From Eubacterium sp. OM08-24 (GTDB lineage: Bacteria; Bacillota; Clostridia; Oscillospirales; Acutalibacteraceae): DNA of 64,000 nt. The notes under the pieces were generated by a model. That model was not told the DNA's origin. It searched no databases and worked only from the letters and a program-made list of their open reading frames with translations. Where the stretch lies: the NCBI RefSeq assembly GCF_003438075.1, contig NZ_QSTA01000001.1, forward strand, positions 1 through 64,000. The letters run 5' to 3'. This document shows positions 32,709-40,135 of this stretch, one piece after another (positions within the stretch are counted from its first letter, which is position 1; each line of letters opens with the position of its first letter). The position numbers were made by a program, and so were the translations under genes.

Positions 32709-32720
32709 TTTGAGGTAAAT

Positions 32721-33317
32721 ATGACTGAAAAAGAAAAAATGATTGCCGGCAAGGTTTATAACTGCTTTGATGAAGAGCTTTCAACTGCTCTGAGAAAAGC
32801 AAAGCAGCTTTGCCATAAGTATAATGATATTTTCTTTGAAGACGAAGCTGCGGCAAAAAAGATAATTGACGAGCTTTTGCAGGCAGAGCATAATGACGGC
32901 TACTGCGTATTTACTCCGTCTTTTTGGTGTGACTACGGTTTTAATGTTAAGGTAGGCAAGAATTTTTATTCAAACCATAATCTTGTTATTCTTGACTGTG
33001 CAGAGGTGCGCTTTGGTGACAATGTATTCATTGGACCAAACTGCGGATTTTACACCGCAATTCATCCGATTGATGCCGAGCAGAGAAAAATGGAAATTGA
33101 ATGGGCAAAGCCTATTAAAGTAGGTAATGATGTATGGTTTGGCGGCAGTGTAACCGTACTTCCGGGTGTTACCATTGGCGACAATGTTGTAATCGGTGCA
33201 GGCTCTGTTGTAGTAAAAGATATTCCCTCGGGTGTGGTTGCTGTCGGCAATCCATGCAAGCCAATAAGAAAAATTACAGAGGCAGACAAGCTCAATTTAA
33301 ACGACCCTAATGTTTAA
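32721..33317 (+). CDS. Maltose/galactoside O-acetyltransferase family protein
   Basis: This 198-aa left-handed beta-helix acetyltransferase (hexapeptide-repeat LacA/Maa/NodL type) uses acetyl-CoA to acetylate sugars such as maltose, glucose or galactosides. The N-terminal domain MIAGKVYNCFDEEL is typical of Maa, and the catalytic His lies in the GPNCGFYTAIHPID segment. The hexapeptide repeats fill residues 70-180. AGGTAA lies 5 nt before ATG 32721. It is co-transcribed with ppa. The biological role is usually detoxification of non-metabolised sugars; the substrate here is unknown. Confidence 0.88.
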   Translation: MTEKEKMIAGKVYNCFDEELSTALRKAKQLCHKYNDIFFEDEAAAKKIIDELLQAEHNDGYCVFTPSFWCDYGFNVKVGKNFYSNHNLVILDCAEVRFGDNVFIGPNCGFYTAIHPIDAEQRKMEIEWAKPIKVGNDVWFGGSVTVLPGVTIGDNVVIGAGSVVVKDIPSGVVAVGNPCKPIRKITEADKLNLNDPNV

Positions 33318-33331
33318 TATACGCAAAACTA

Positions 33332-33363
33332 AAGGCTTTCTTAGGATATTCTAAGAAAGCCTT
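33332..33363 (+). terminator. Terminator of ppa-acetyltransferase
   Basis: A perfect 13-bp stem (33332-33344 with 33351-33363, 6-nt loop) lies 14 bp after the stop codon. It may also serve the convergent Cys-rich gene. Confidence 0.85.
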
Positions 33364-33392
33364 GATTATTTTACGGAAAAATATTAAAATAA

Positions 33393-33602
33393 TTATAGTT
33401 TAAAGTCATCTAAGGTGTACTCGTGAAGAGTTGGTGCCGATTGTGGAACTCGCATAAGCGGATCGTATTTAAAGCTCTTGCACTTGTCATCAATAATAGT
33501 TTTGTTTTTACTGCAATGGCAGGTATTGTTTTCAAAAACAGAGTTTAAACAGTATGTGCAACTCGGCTTAATGTTTTTGCCAAAGAGTTTTTTCTTCAAC
33601 AT
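33393..33602 (-). CDS. Small Cys-rich protein
   Basis: This 69-aa protein contains Cys pairs CTYC and CHC plus another Cys (DDKCKSFKYDP). The likely fold is a small zinc-ribbon-like module. ATG 33602 has a good SD (GAGGTGAT, about 5 nt). Proteins of this kind with the K.F.YDP signature are common in clostridia, but the family has no known function. It is monocistronic and convergent with the ppa operon. Confidence 0.65.
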   Translation of the reverse strand: MLKKKLFGKNIKPSCTYCLNSVFENNTCHCSKNKTIIDDKCKSFKYDPLMRVPQSAPTLHEYTLDDFKL

Positions 33603-33680
33603 AATATCACCTCATTTGTTAATTATTATAGCATTAATAAATGTCGTTTTCAAGCAAAACTACACATAAGGAGAAGTATA

Positions 33681-34511
33681 ATGAAATTTAATTCAAAAAC
33701 TATGACTATTCATAATGCGGACAGTGTGCCGTATCTCACATATAATTCTTTATCGGAAATTAGTTTTATTAATCACGCGTTTTCAACCAAGCTGGGCGGA
33801 GTATCAACGGGCGAGTTTACCTCAATGAATTTTGCGTTCAATAGGGGAGATAATCCCGACCATGTTACCGAGAATTATAAACGCTTTTGCAAAAGCGCAG
33901 GTTTTGACTACAACACTCTTACCGCCTCGGCGCAGGATCACAATACCTTTGTGCGTGCCGTAACAACCGAAAATGTAGGAACAGGCATTTACAAGCCGAG
34001 AGATATTGCGAGTGTAGACGCACTTATTACAAATCAAAAGGGTGTAACTCTCGTCACTTATTATGCCGACTGTACACCGCTGTTTTTTGTGGATACAAAT
34101 AAAAAAGCTATCGGTCTTGCTCATGCAGGCTGGAGAGGAACTGTCGGCAGAATAGGCGAAAAGGTTGTGCAAAAAATGACCGAGCTTTACGGAACAAACC
34201 CGTCTGATTTAAAATGTGCGATCGGCCCTGCTATTTCAGTGTGCTGTTATGAGGTTGACAAACCTTGTGCCGACCATTTTCTTGCGCTTGAAAATGTAAA
34301 TCCGTCAGATTTTGTTCATCCTAAGAAAAACGGAAAATATATGGTTGACCTGCTCGAAACCAACAGGCAAATCCTTGTAGCCGCAGGGGTAAAGCCTGAG
34401 AATATCACAATTTCCGATGTATGCACAAACTGCAACAGCGACCTTTTGTGGAGTCACAGAGCCACCAAGGGACACAGAGGCACAATGTGTGCGTTTATGT
34501 GTTTAAAATAA
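33681..34511 (+). CDS. pgeF: Peptidoglycan editing factor PgeF (YfiH/laccase-like)
   Basis: This 276-aa cytosolic protein is of the YfiH/RACo-like polyphenol-oxidase family. Active-site residues typical of the family are present: the VTYYADCTPLFF cysteine segment, the histidine in GLAHAGWRGT and the CAIGPAISVCCYEV segment. E. coli YfiH hydrolyses mis-incorporated serine peptidoglycan precursors, and homologues also act on purine nucleosides. AGGAGAAG precedes ATG 33681. It faces the pseudouridine synthase gene, whose stop codon lies 3 bp away, leaving no separate terminator. Confidence 0.92.
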   Translation: MKFNSKTMTIHNADSVPYLTYNSLSEISFINHAFSTKLGGVSTGEFTSMNFAFNRGDNPDHVTENYKRFCKSAGFDYNTLTASAQDHNTFVRAVTTENVGTGIYKPRDIASVDALITNQKGVTLVTYYADCTPLFFVDTNKKAIGLAHAGWRGTVGRIGEKVVQKMTELYGTNPSDLKCAIGPAISVCCYEVDKPCADHFLALENVNPSDFVHPKKNGKYMVDLLETNRQILVAAGVKPENITISDVCTNCNSDLLWSHRATKGHRGTMCAFMCLK

Positions 34512-34514
34512 TTA

Positions 34515-35474
34515 TTAAATAGAAATATGATTGTTTTTTGCAAACCATACTTCTTTTACAGAAAATTCTTTGCCGTTTAGGTAATTTAAAATACCTGCAT
34601 CGGTGTCAAATGAAAATTTAAGTTTGTAGCTGTAAAGCGCCTGATATTTAATATTATCGGGTGCTTTTCTGTTTTTGCCGTACTTTGTATCACCCACAAG
34701 CGGATGACCTATGTATGCCATATGTGCCCTGATTTGGTGAGTTCTGCCTGTAAGCAGTTCAACCTCGGCAAGGCTGTATTTGCCGTTGAAGTCAAGAATT
34801 TCGTATTTTGTGATTATTTCTTTTGAGCCCCCAACCTGTTTGCCAAAAATCTTTACTTTGTTTTGCGATTCGTTTTTAATAAGGTAATCGTGCAAAATGT
34901 CGCAGTCCTTTTTCGGCTTGCCGTAAAGTAAGCACAAATAATATTTTTCAAGCTCTCTCGTTTTGATTTTAGCGTTGAGAACGCGCAGGCTCTCGGCGTT
35001 TTTCGCCGCAATAACAATTCCGCCTGTATTTCTGTCAATTCTGTTTGCAAGTGCAGGGGCAAAGGCCTTTTCTTCCTTTGGGTTGTATTCGCCCTTATTA
35101 TAAAGGTAGTGCTGAACTCTTGCCACAAGCGAATCAAAATGGTAGCTTTTATCCTGATGAACTATAACGCCCGGCTTTTTATCTATGAGAATAATATTAT
35201 CGTCCTCATACACAATATCGAGTTTGTCGGGAGCTTTCAAAAACTCATAGTTTTCCTGCTCGCTTTCCTCAAAAAATTCATCTTTTATGTAAAGCGTCAG
35301 TACATCGCCCTCTTTGAGCATATCTTTTATATCGCATTTTTTGCCGTTTAGCTTTATGTACTTTGTGCGTATGTATTTATACATAAGTGACTTTGGCATA
35401 GTTTTAAACCTTTTTGAAAGGAATTTGTCAAGTCTTTGATTTGCGTCATTTTTCTTTATATCAATAGTTCTCAT
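34515..35474 (-). CDS. RluA-family pseudouridine synthase
   Basis: This 319-aa enzyme converts uridine to pseudouridine in rRNA or tRNA. It has an N-terminal S4-like RNA-binding domain (DKFLSKRFKTMPKSLMYKYI) and the catalytic core with the HRIDRNTGGIVI-type motif, in which the aspartate of RIDRNTGG is catalytic. It belongs to the RluC/RluD clade by S4 presence, but the target uridine is unknown. I start at ATG 35474, which has AAGGAG 6-8 nt upstream; the longer frame to 35498 has no SD. Confidence 0.92.
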   Translation of the reverse strand: MRTIDIKKNDANQRLDKFLSKRFKTMPKSLMYKYIRTKYIKLNGKKCDIKDMLKEGDVLTLYIKDEFFEESEQENYEFLKAPDKLDIVYEDDNIILIDKKPGVIVHQDKSYHFDSLVARVQHYLYNKGEYNPKEEKAFAPALANRIDRNTGGIVIAAKNAESLRVLNAKIKTRELEKYYLCLLYGKPKKDCDILHDYLIKNESQNKVKIFGKQVGGSKEIITKYEILDFNGKYSLAEVELLTGRTHQIRAHMAYIGHPLVGDTKYGKNRKAPDNIKYQALYSYKLKFSFDTDAGILNYLNGKEFSVKEVWFAKNNHISI

Positions 35475-35583
35475 TGCTTTCTCCTTAACCTTAATCAATT
35501 TAATTTTATATTATTATAAAATTTTTTTCAACCGATTTTTCACACTTTTTAAAAAGCTGTGTAAACTGATACAGGGTGATAAA

Positions 35584-35727
35584 GTGAATTGCTACTCACA
35601 CAGGCTCAGGTCGGCTGTATTTTTTGGGCTTGGACTTCTGACTGCGAGCTTACTGCCCTCCGATTGTGTGCTTGTGGTTGCAGCTGCGGCACTTATCGTA
35701 GTCAGTCTGACCTGCATACGAAGATAA
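35584..35727 (+). CDS. Small membrane protein upstream of spoVM
   Basis: A 47-residue frame starts at GTG 35584 with CAGGGTGAT 4-5 nt upstream. It has two hydrophobic segments separated by LLPSD, and it ends with arginines. It lies 18 bp upstream of spoVM, so the two are probably co-transcribed in the mother cell. Similar short proteins in this position are, to my recollection, common in Oscillospiraceae, but I know of no characterised one. The coding call rests on SD, spacing and hydrophobicity. Confidence 0.55.
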   Translation: MNCYSHRLRSAVFFGLGLLTASLLPSDCVLVVAAAALIVVSLTCIRR

Positions 35728-35745
35728 ATAGGGAGGAGATTTATT

Positions 35746-35835
35746 ATGAAAGTTGTACTTATTGAGCGCCCAAAATTCTTATCCGGCATATTAAGAAGGA
35801 TTTACGGAATTAAAAAGGTAACAACATCGCAATAA
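35746..35835 (+). CDS. spoVM: Stage V sporulation protein SpoVM
   Basis: This 29-residue peptide reads MKVVLIERPKFLSGILRRI, continuing to KKVTTSQ. It aligns without gaps with B. subtilis SpoVM (KFYTIKLPKFLGGIVR), keeping the essential proline at position 9 and the PKFL.GI.R core. SpoVM is an amphipathic helix that recognises the positively curved forespore membrane and anchors the SpoIVA coat basement. GGGAGGAG precedes ATG 35746. It lies about 0.7 kb upstream of the sipL-spoIVA genes, which encode its partners. It is easily missed by gene finders because of its size. Confidence 0.88.
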   Translation: MKVVLIERPKFLSGILRRIYGIKKVTTSQ

Positions 35836-35900
35836 AACCTTTCTTATATGCAAATTTAAACAAATTTTTATTGGTAATTATCAATAACATAATTAAACAA

Positions 35901-35936
35901 AAGATGTGCTTATCTACAAAAAGATATGCACATCTT
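35901..35936 (+). terminator. Terminator after spoVM
   Basis: A 9-bp stem (35901-35909 with 35928-35936) encloses a TATC/GATA inner pair. It is followed by AATTTATT. Confidence 0.7.
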
Positions 35937-36012
35937 AATTTATTATTGAGTTTTTTGAAAAATATTATAACAGAATAGGACTGTAATTTTATTATGGAGG
36001 TTTTGAATAAAC

Positions 36013-36354
36013 ATGAAATTAATCAAGAAAAGCGTGAGCATTATTCTGTCATCTATGATGATTATGGGATGCACAGTTACTGCGCTTACAGCCAATGCCT
36101 CAACAGGCGGACAGCTCAGCAGTAAGTATGCCACAAACCCTAATGGCAAGGTAGGTATTCAGAAGATTATCACTATTGACGGTAAGATTACTGTTGACGA
36201 TGTAACATTACTTCAGCTTTTTGTATCGGGCGACAAGACTATTGATTCTGCCGCAAAGATTAGAGCAGATGTAAACAAGGACGGAGTTATTGATGTTCTT
36301 GACTGCACAGACATTCAGCTTTATGTTGCGGGTAATATTCCAAACCTCGGTTGA
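36013..36354 (+). CDS. Small secreted dockerin-like protein
   Basis: This 113-aa exported protein has a signal peptide (about 1-29, ending ALTANA). Its C-terminal region is a type I dockerin-like module made of two calcium-binding duplicated segments (DGKITVDDVTLLQLFVSG at about 55-72 and DVNKDGVIDVLDCTDIQLYV at about 86-105). Each has the D-x-N/D-x-D-G pattern of an EF-hand-like loop; the first is degenerate. Dockerins dock enzymes on cohesin scaffolds, but here no catalytic domain accompanies it. ATG 36013 has GGAGG upstream. A terminator follows. Confidence 0.75.
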   Translation: MKLIKKSVSIILSSMMIMGCTVTALTANASTGGQLSSKYATNPNGKVGIQKIITIDGKITVDDVTLLQLFVSGDKTIDSAAKIRADVNKDGVIDVLDCTDIQLYVAGNIPNLG

Positions 36355-36381
36355 TACTTGATATAATTTAACAGCTGTTAC

Positions 36382-36417
36382 AGCATCGGATTGATTAAAT
36401 TCAGTCCGATGCTTTTT
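36382..36417 (+). terminator. Terminator of the dockerin-like gene
   Basis: A 9-bp stem (36382-36390 with 36405-36413) is followed by seven Ts. Confidence 0.85.
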
Positions 36418-36423
36418 TTGTTG

Positions 36424-36452
36424 TAATATTTTTATCGCCTCTCTAATATATT
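36424..36452 (+). promoter_or_regulatory. Candidate sigma-E promoter of sipL-spoIVA
   Basis: TAATATT (36424-36430) matches the sigma-E -35 consensus KMATATT fully. AATATATT 14 bp downstream matches the -10 CATACAMT at five of eight positions. The location about 30 bp before sipL fits, but the -10 match is weak. Confidence 0.35.
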
Positions 36453-36483
36453 TTGAGTATAAATATAAAAGGAGAGATAAAAT

Positions 36484-38016
36484 ATGGAGTTTAATCAGGA
36501 TAACCGATCGTTTTGCACAACTGTTGCGGTGCTTGATACGGTTGCCGAACAGCTTGCCGATGTAGATTTGACTTTACCCGATTATTGTCCGGATATAGAA
36601 AAAATCCTCAAATGCACCCTTATCCCAAAAATTCAGACAAGGACTTTGTCGGGAGGTCAGCTGCAAATAGACGGCAGCTGCGTGGTAAATGTGCTGTATG
36701 TGGACAGCATTAAAAAAAGCATACGCTGCTGCGAACAGTCTGTTAATTTTTCTCAGAGCTTTTCGGTTAAGGAATCGCCCGACAATCCTGTAATACTTAC
36801 AAAAACAAAGCCCGAATACATAAACTGTCGGGCGCTGAGTCCACGCAGACTGGTAATGCATGGCGCATTTTCGCTGTACGCAAAGGTGCTTTCTTCGTCA
36901 AAAACACCGTTTTACACTCCGTCTGCCGAAAATTGTCTTGAAACCCGGCTCTTAAATGTAAAATGTGCAAGCCTTACTTCGCTTTGTCAGGAACAGTTCA
37001 GCGTTGTTGAGGAGGTTTCTGTCGGCGATAAGCCTGTTATTGAGTCTGTTTTGAATGCAGATGTAGGCGTAAATATTACCGACACCAAGGCGGTTACAGG
37101 CAAGCTGATGGTGAACGGAGAAATAAACTTAAAACTGCTCTACATTACAGATGTTGAGAGCGGAGAAACGGGGAAACTCGATTATCTTTTGCCGTTTAAT
37201 CAGATAGTGGACTGCGAGGGCATAGACGAAAAAACCGTAAACTGCGTATCGTGCGATATAATGTCGTATGATATTAGGCTGAAAAACGATGTTATGTCCG
37301 ACAAACCGCTTTTACTGTTAGATTTAAAACTCTGCCTTACGGAAGAGGGATATGTTTTACTTGACGAAAATGTGGTGACCGACGCTTATTCAACAAAATG
37401 CGCAACACAGCCGACCTTTACTCAGCTTGGAATTGTGAGTGATTTGGCAAGGCTTAATGATTCTCATATAGAAAAAACCTCGGTTGCGGTAGACAACGGC
37501 AAAATCAGTAAGATTATAAATATTTCGTCAAATCAGATTACAGCCGACTATGCCTGCGATGAAAAGGGAATTACTGTTTCGGGCAAGCTGAATATTTGCA
37601 TACTTGCCGAAAACGAAGAGCATATGCCTGTTTTTATTGAGCGCAACATTGATTATTCGCATCTTATGTCATCAAGCACAGAATACAACGGCGCTCTGTA
37701 TGTTGAGCCACGAGCAGCAAGCATAAGTTATCGACTTGCAGATGACAGCACAGTTGAGCTTAGATGTGAGATCAAGTTAGCGGTTTCGGCGGTTTCAAAA
37801 GAAAATGTAAGGGCGGTTTCTGATGTTGAAATTTTCGAGGATAAACCCGTCAAGCCTGAGGAGTGCGCATTAACTCTGTACTTTGCGCAGGCAGGAGAGA
37901 GCCTTTGGGAGATTGCAAAATCTCATAACACCGCACTTGATAAGCTGATTGAAGAAAATGCGGCAGCAGCACAAAACGAGGACATTTCCCGTATGCTGCT
38001 TATTCCGAGAGTGTAG
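36484..38016 (+). CDS. sipL: SipL-like spore coat assembly protein (DUF3794 + LysM)
   Basis: This 510-aa protein contains DUF3794 repeats (about 40-180 and 180-320), with recurring VLYVD / KLLYI and C-C spacings. It ends in a C-terminal LysM-like domain (LTLYFAQAGESLWEIAKSHN, about 465-508). C. difficile SipL has this architecture, and its LysM domain binds SpoIVA during coat localisation. The next gene is spoIVA, 11 bp away, which strongly supports the assignment. AAAGGAGAG precedes ATG 36484. The symbol is by architecture and neighbour. Confidence 0.88.
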   Translation: MEFNQDNRSFCTTVAVLDTVAEQLADVDLTLPDYCPDIEKILKCTLIPKIQTRTLSGGQLQIDGSCVVNVLYVDSIKKSIRCCEQSVNFSQSFSVKESPDNPVILTKTKPEYINCRALSPRRLVMHGAFSLYAKVLSSSKTPFYTPSAENCLETRLLNVKCASLTSLCQEQFSVVEEVSVGDKPVIESVLNADVGVNITDTKAVTGKLMVNGEINLKLLYITDVESGETGKLDYLLPFNQIVDCEGIDEKTVNCVSCDIMSYDIRLKNDVMSDKPLLLLDLKLCLTEEGYVLLDENVVTDAYSTKCATQPTFTQLGIVSDLARLNDSHIEKTSVAVDNGKISKIINISSNQITADYACDEKGITVSGKLNICILAENEEHMPVFIERNIDYSHLMSSSTEYNGALYVEPRAASISYRLADDSTVELRCEIKLAVSAVSKENVRAVSDVEIFEDKPVKPEECALTLYFAQAGESLWEIAKSHNTALDKLIEENAAAAQNEDISRMLLIPRV

Positions 38017-38027
38017 GAGGTACAAAA

Positions 38028-39506
38028 ATGGAAGAAAGAAATGTGTATCGTGACATTTCACGCCGAACAGACGGCGATGTGTATATCGGAGTTGTTGGCC
38101 CTGTACGGACGGGCAAATCTACATTTATTAAAAAGTTTATGGATTCTCTTGTGCTGCCGAACATTACCGATGAGGCGGTGTATCGCAGAACGCTTGACGA
38201 ACTTCCGCAGTCCGCCTCGGGAAGAACTATAATGACAACCGAGCCGAAGTTTATTCCGGAGGAATCGGTTGAAATCGACCTTGGAAACAACACTTCTTTC
38301 AGAGTAAGAATGATAGACTGCGTTGGCTATATAGTTGACAGCGCCATAGGATACAGCGAGGACGAACAGCCGAGAATGGTGAAAACGCCTTGGTTTGAAA
38401 AGGAAATTCCCTTTGATGACGCAGCGGAAATAGGTACAAAAAAGGTTATTACCGACCATTCAACTATCGGTTTGGTGATAACGACAGACGGAACTATAAG
38501 CGACATTGATAGGGAAGATTATATTGAGAGCGAACAGAGGGTAATTAACGAGCTGAAAGAAATTAATAAGCCGTTCATAGTTTTGCTCAACTCTGTTGAA
38601 CCCGAAGGCGAAAGGGCAAAGAACCTTGCGGCGCAGATGGCGGCAAATTACGGCGTACCTGTAATTCCCGTAAGCTGTATGGAACTTGACGAATTTGAAA
38701 TAAAGCGAATATTGGCTCAGCTTTTATTTGAGTTTCACATTAAAGAAATCAAGGTTGATATTCCAAAATGGCTTGTTATGCTCGACAAGGAGCATTGGCT
38801 TAAAACAAATATCTTTGACGCAATTAAAAAAAGTGCGGGAAAAATCGAGAAAATCAGACAGGTACAGGATATAATGCAGGAGCTTGATGATTGCGAATAC
38901 ATTAATTCAACTGAAATCAAGAGTTTGGATCTTGGCAGAGGCTTTGCAACAATCGGAATAAATATTGACAATAGGCTTTTTTACAAGGTACTTTCCGAGG
39001 AATCGGGAATAGATATAACAGACGAATGTGCGCTCTTCAGCTGCGTAAAGGAACTTTCGTCAAAGCGGAAAAAATTTGACAAATTGGCGCAGGCATATGA
39101 GCAGGTGCAGGAGAGCGGCTACGGAATTGTTATGCCGACAATAGAGGAGCTTTCGCTTGAAGAGACTGAGATTATAAAGCAGAGCGGCAAGTACGGCATT
39201 AGGCTCAAGGCAAGCGCTCCGAGTATTCATATGATGAAGATTTATACCAAAACCGAGGTTACGCCTATTGTGGGTTCGGAACAACAGTCGGAGGAGCTTG
39301 TGTCGTACCTTTTAAAGGAGTTTGAAGAAAATCCCGAAAAGATTTGGGAGAGCAATATCTTTGGTAAGTCTGTGCACGAGCTTGTAAACGAGGGCTTGCA
39401 CAATAAGCTATACAGAATGCCGTCTGACGCAAGAGCCAAAATAGGAGAAACCATTGAAAAAATAATTAATGACGGCTGCAACGGTCTTATATGTATAATT
39501 CTGTAA
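38028..39506 (+). CDS. spoIVA: Stage IV sporulation protein A (coat ATPase)
   Basis: This 492-aa cytoskeletal ATPase polymerises around the forespore to form the coat basement layer. The Walker A motif (GPVRTGKST) lies near residue 24-32, the Walker B-like VRMIDCVGY near residue 95, and the length matches B. subtilis SpoIVA (492 aa). The C-terminus ends in the hydrophobic GLICIIL tail that contacts SpoVM. GTAGGAGGT precedes ATG 38028. It forms an operon with sipL, and spoVM lies about 2.2 kb upstream. Confidence 0.96.
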   Translation: MEERNVYRDISRRTDGDVYIGVVGPVRTGKSTFIKKFMDSLVLPNITDEAVYRRTLDELPQSASGRTIMTTEPKFIPEESVEIDLGNNTSFRVRMIDCVGYIVDSAIGYSEDEQPRMVKTPWFEKEIPFDDAAEIGTKKVITDHSTIGLVITTDGTISDIDREDYIESEQRVINELKEINKPFIVLLNSVEPEGERAKNLAAQMAANYGVPVIPVSCMELDEFEIKRILAQLLFEFHIKEIKVDIPKWLVMLDKEHWLKTNIFDAIKKSAGKIEKIRQVQDIMQELDDCEYINSTEIKSLDLGRGFATIGINIDNRLFYKVLSEESGIDITDECALFSCVKELSSKRKKFDKLAQAYEQVQESGYGIVMPTIEELSLEETEIIKQSGKYGIRLKASAPSIHMMKIYTKTEVTPIVGSEQQSEELVSYLLKEFEENPEKIWESNIFGKSVHELVNEGLHNKLYRMPSDARAKIGETIEKIINDGCNGLICIIL

Positions 39507-39601
39507 TTGAATAATACAATTAAAAACTTAAACAAATTATAAAAAAATAATCGGTCAAGATTATATAAACCGCCAAAAAAATATTCCCCTCATATTTATT
39601 A

Positions 39602-39638
39602 TTGAAAATTTTACAGGAATAAAGTATAATAATCCTGT
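39602..39638 (+). promoter_or_regulatory. Promoter and operator-like repeat of oadG-oadB
   Basis: TTGAAA (39602-39607) and TATAAT (39625-39630) are 17 bp apart. An inverted repeat ACAGGA/TCCTGT (39613-39618 and 39633-39638) straddles the -10, as an operator or a hairpin would. Confidence 0.65.
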
Positions 39639-39667
39639 ATGAAAATAATAAATATGGGGGTTATTTT

Positions 39668-40105
39668 ATGAATCTTTCCAGTGTAGCTTTAGCAGCGCAG
39701 ACTGAAGGTCTTTCACTTGCTGAAAAGGGCATCACATCTGCAAAGGTTGTTCTTACAGGCTTTGTTGTTGTATTCGCTATGCTTATTCTGTTGATTTTTA
39801 TTATTAAAATTTACAGTGCTATTGTTCAGACGGCTCAGAGTGCCGGCAGCAATGGCAAAAAGGGCAAGGATAAAAAAGACGAAAAAACCGCTGAAAAGCC
39901 TGTTGCCACACCTGCTCCGGCAGTTACCGCAAGCACCGCAACAGACGGAATTTCAGACGAAGTTGTAGCTGTCATTTCCGCTGCCGTAGCAACTATGTAC
40001 GGTTCATCTGAAAAAGCAAGAATCAAGAGTATTAAAAAGTCATCTGACGGTGGTCGTTCAGCTTGGGCAAAAGCCGGTGTACTTGATAATACCCGCCCAT
40101 TTTAA
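39668..40105 (+). CDS. Sodium pump decarboxylase gamma subunit (OadG family)
   Basis: This 145-aa protein has one membrane helix (about 28-48, VVLTGFVVVFAMLILLIFII) followed by a Lys-rich and Pro/Ala-rich cytosolic tail. The tail ends in an IKSIKKSS..GRSAWAKAGVLDNTRPF motif similar to OadG. The gamma subunit organises the sodium-pumping oxaloacetate, methylmalonyl-CoA or glutaconyl-CoA decarboxylase. The beta subunit gene follows by 30 bp. The alpha (carboxyltransferase) and biotin subunits are not in the window. Confidence 0.82.
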   Translation: MNLSSVALAAQTEGLSLAEKGITSAKVVLTGFVVVFAMLILLIFIIKIYSAIVQTAQSAGSNGKKGKDKKDEKTAEKPVATPAPAVTASTATDGISDEVVAVISAAVATMYGSSEKARIKSIKKSSDGGRSAWAKAGVLDNTRPF

Positions 40106-40135
40106 GGCACATTTTAAGGGAAAGGATGTTATCTA

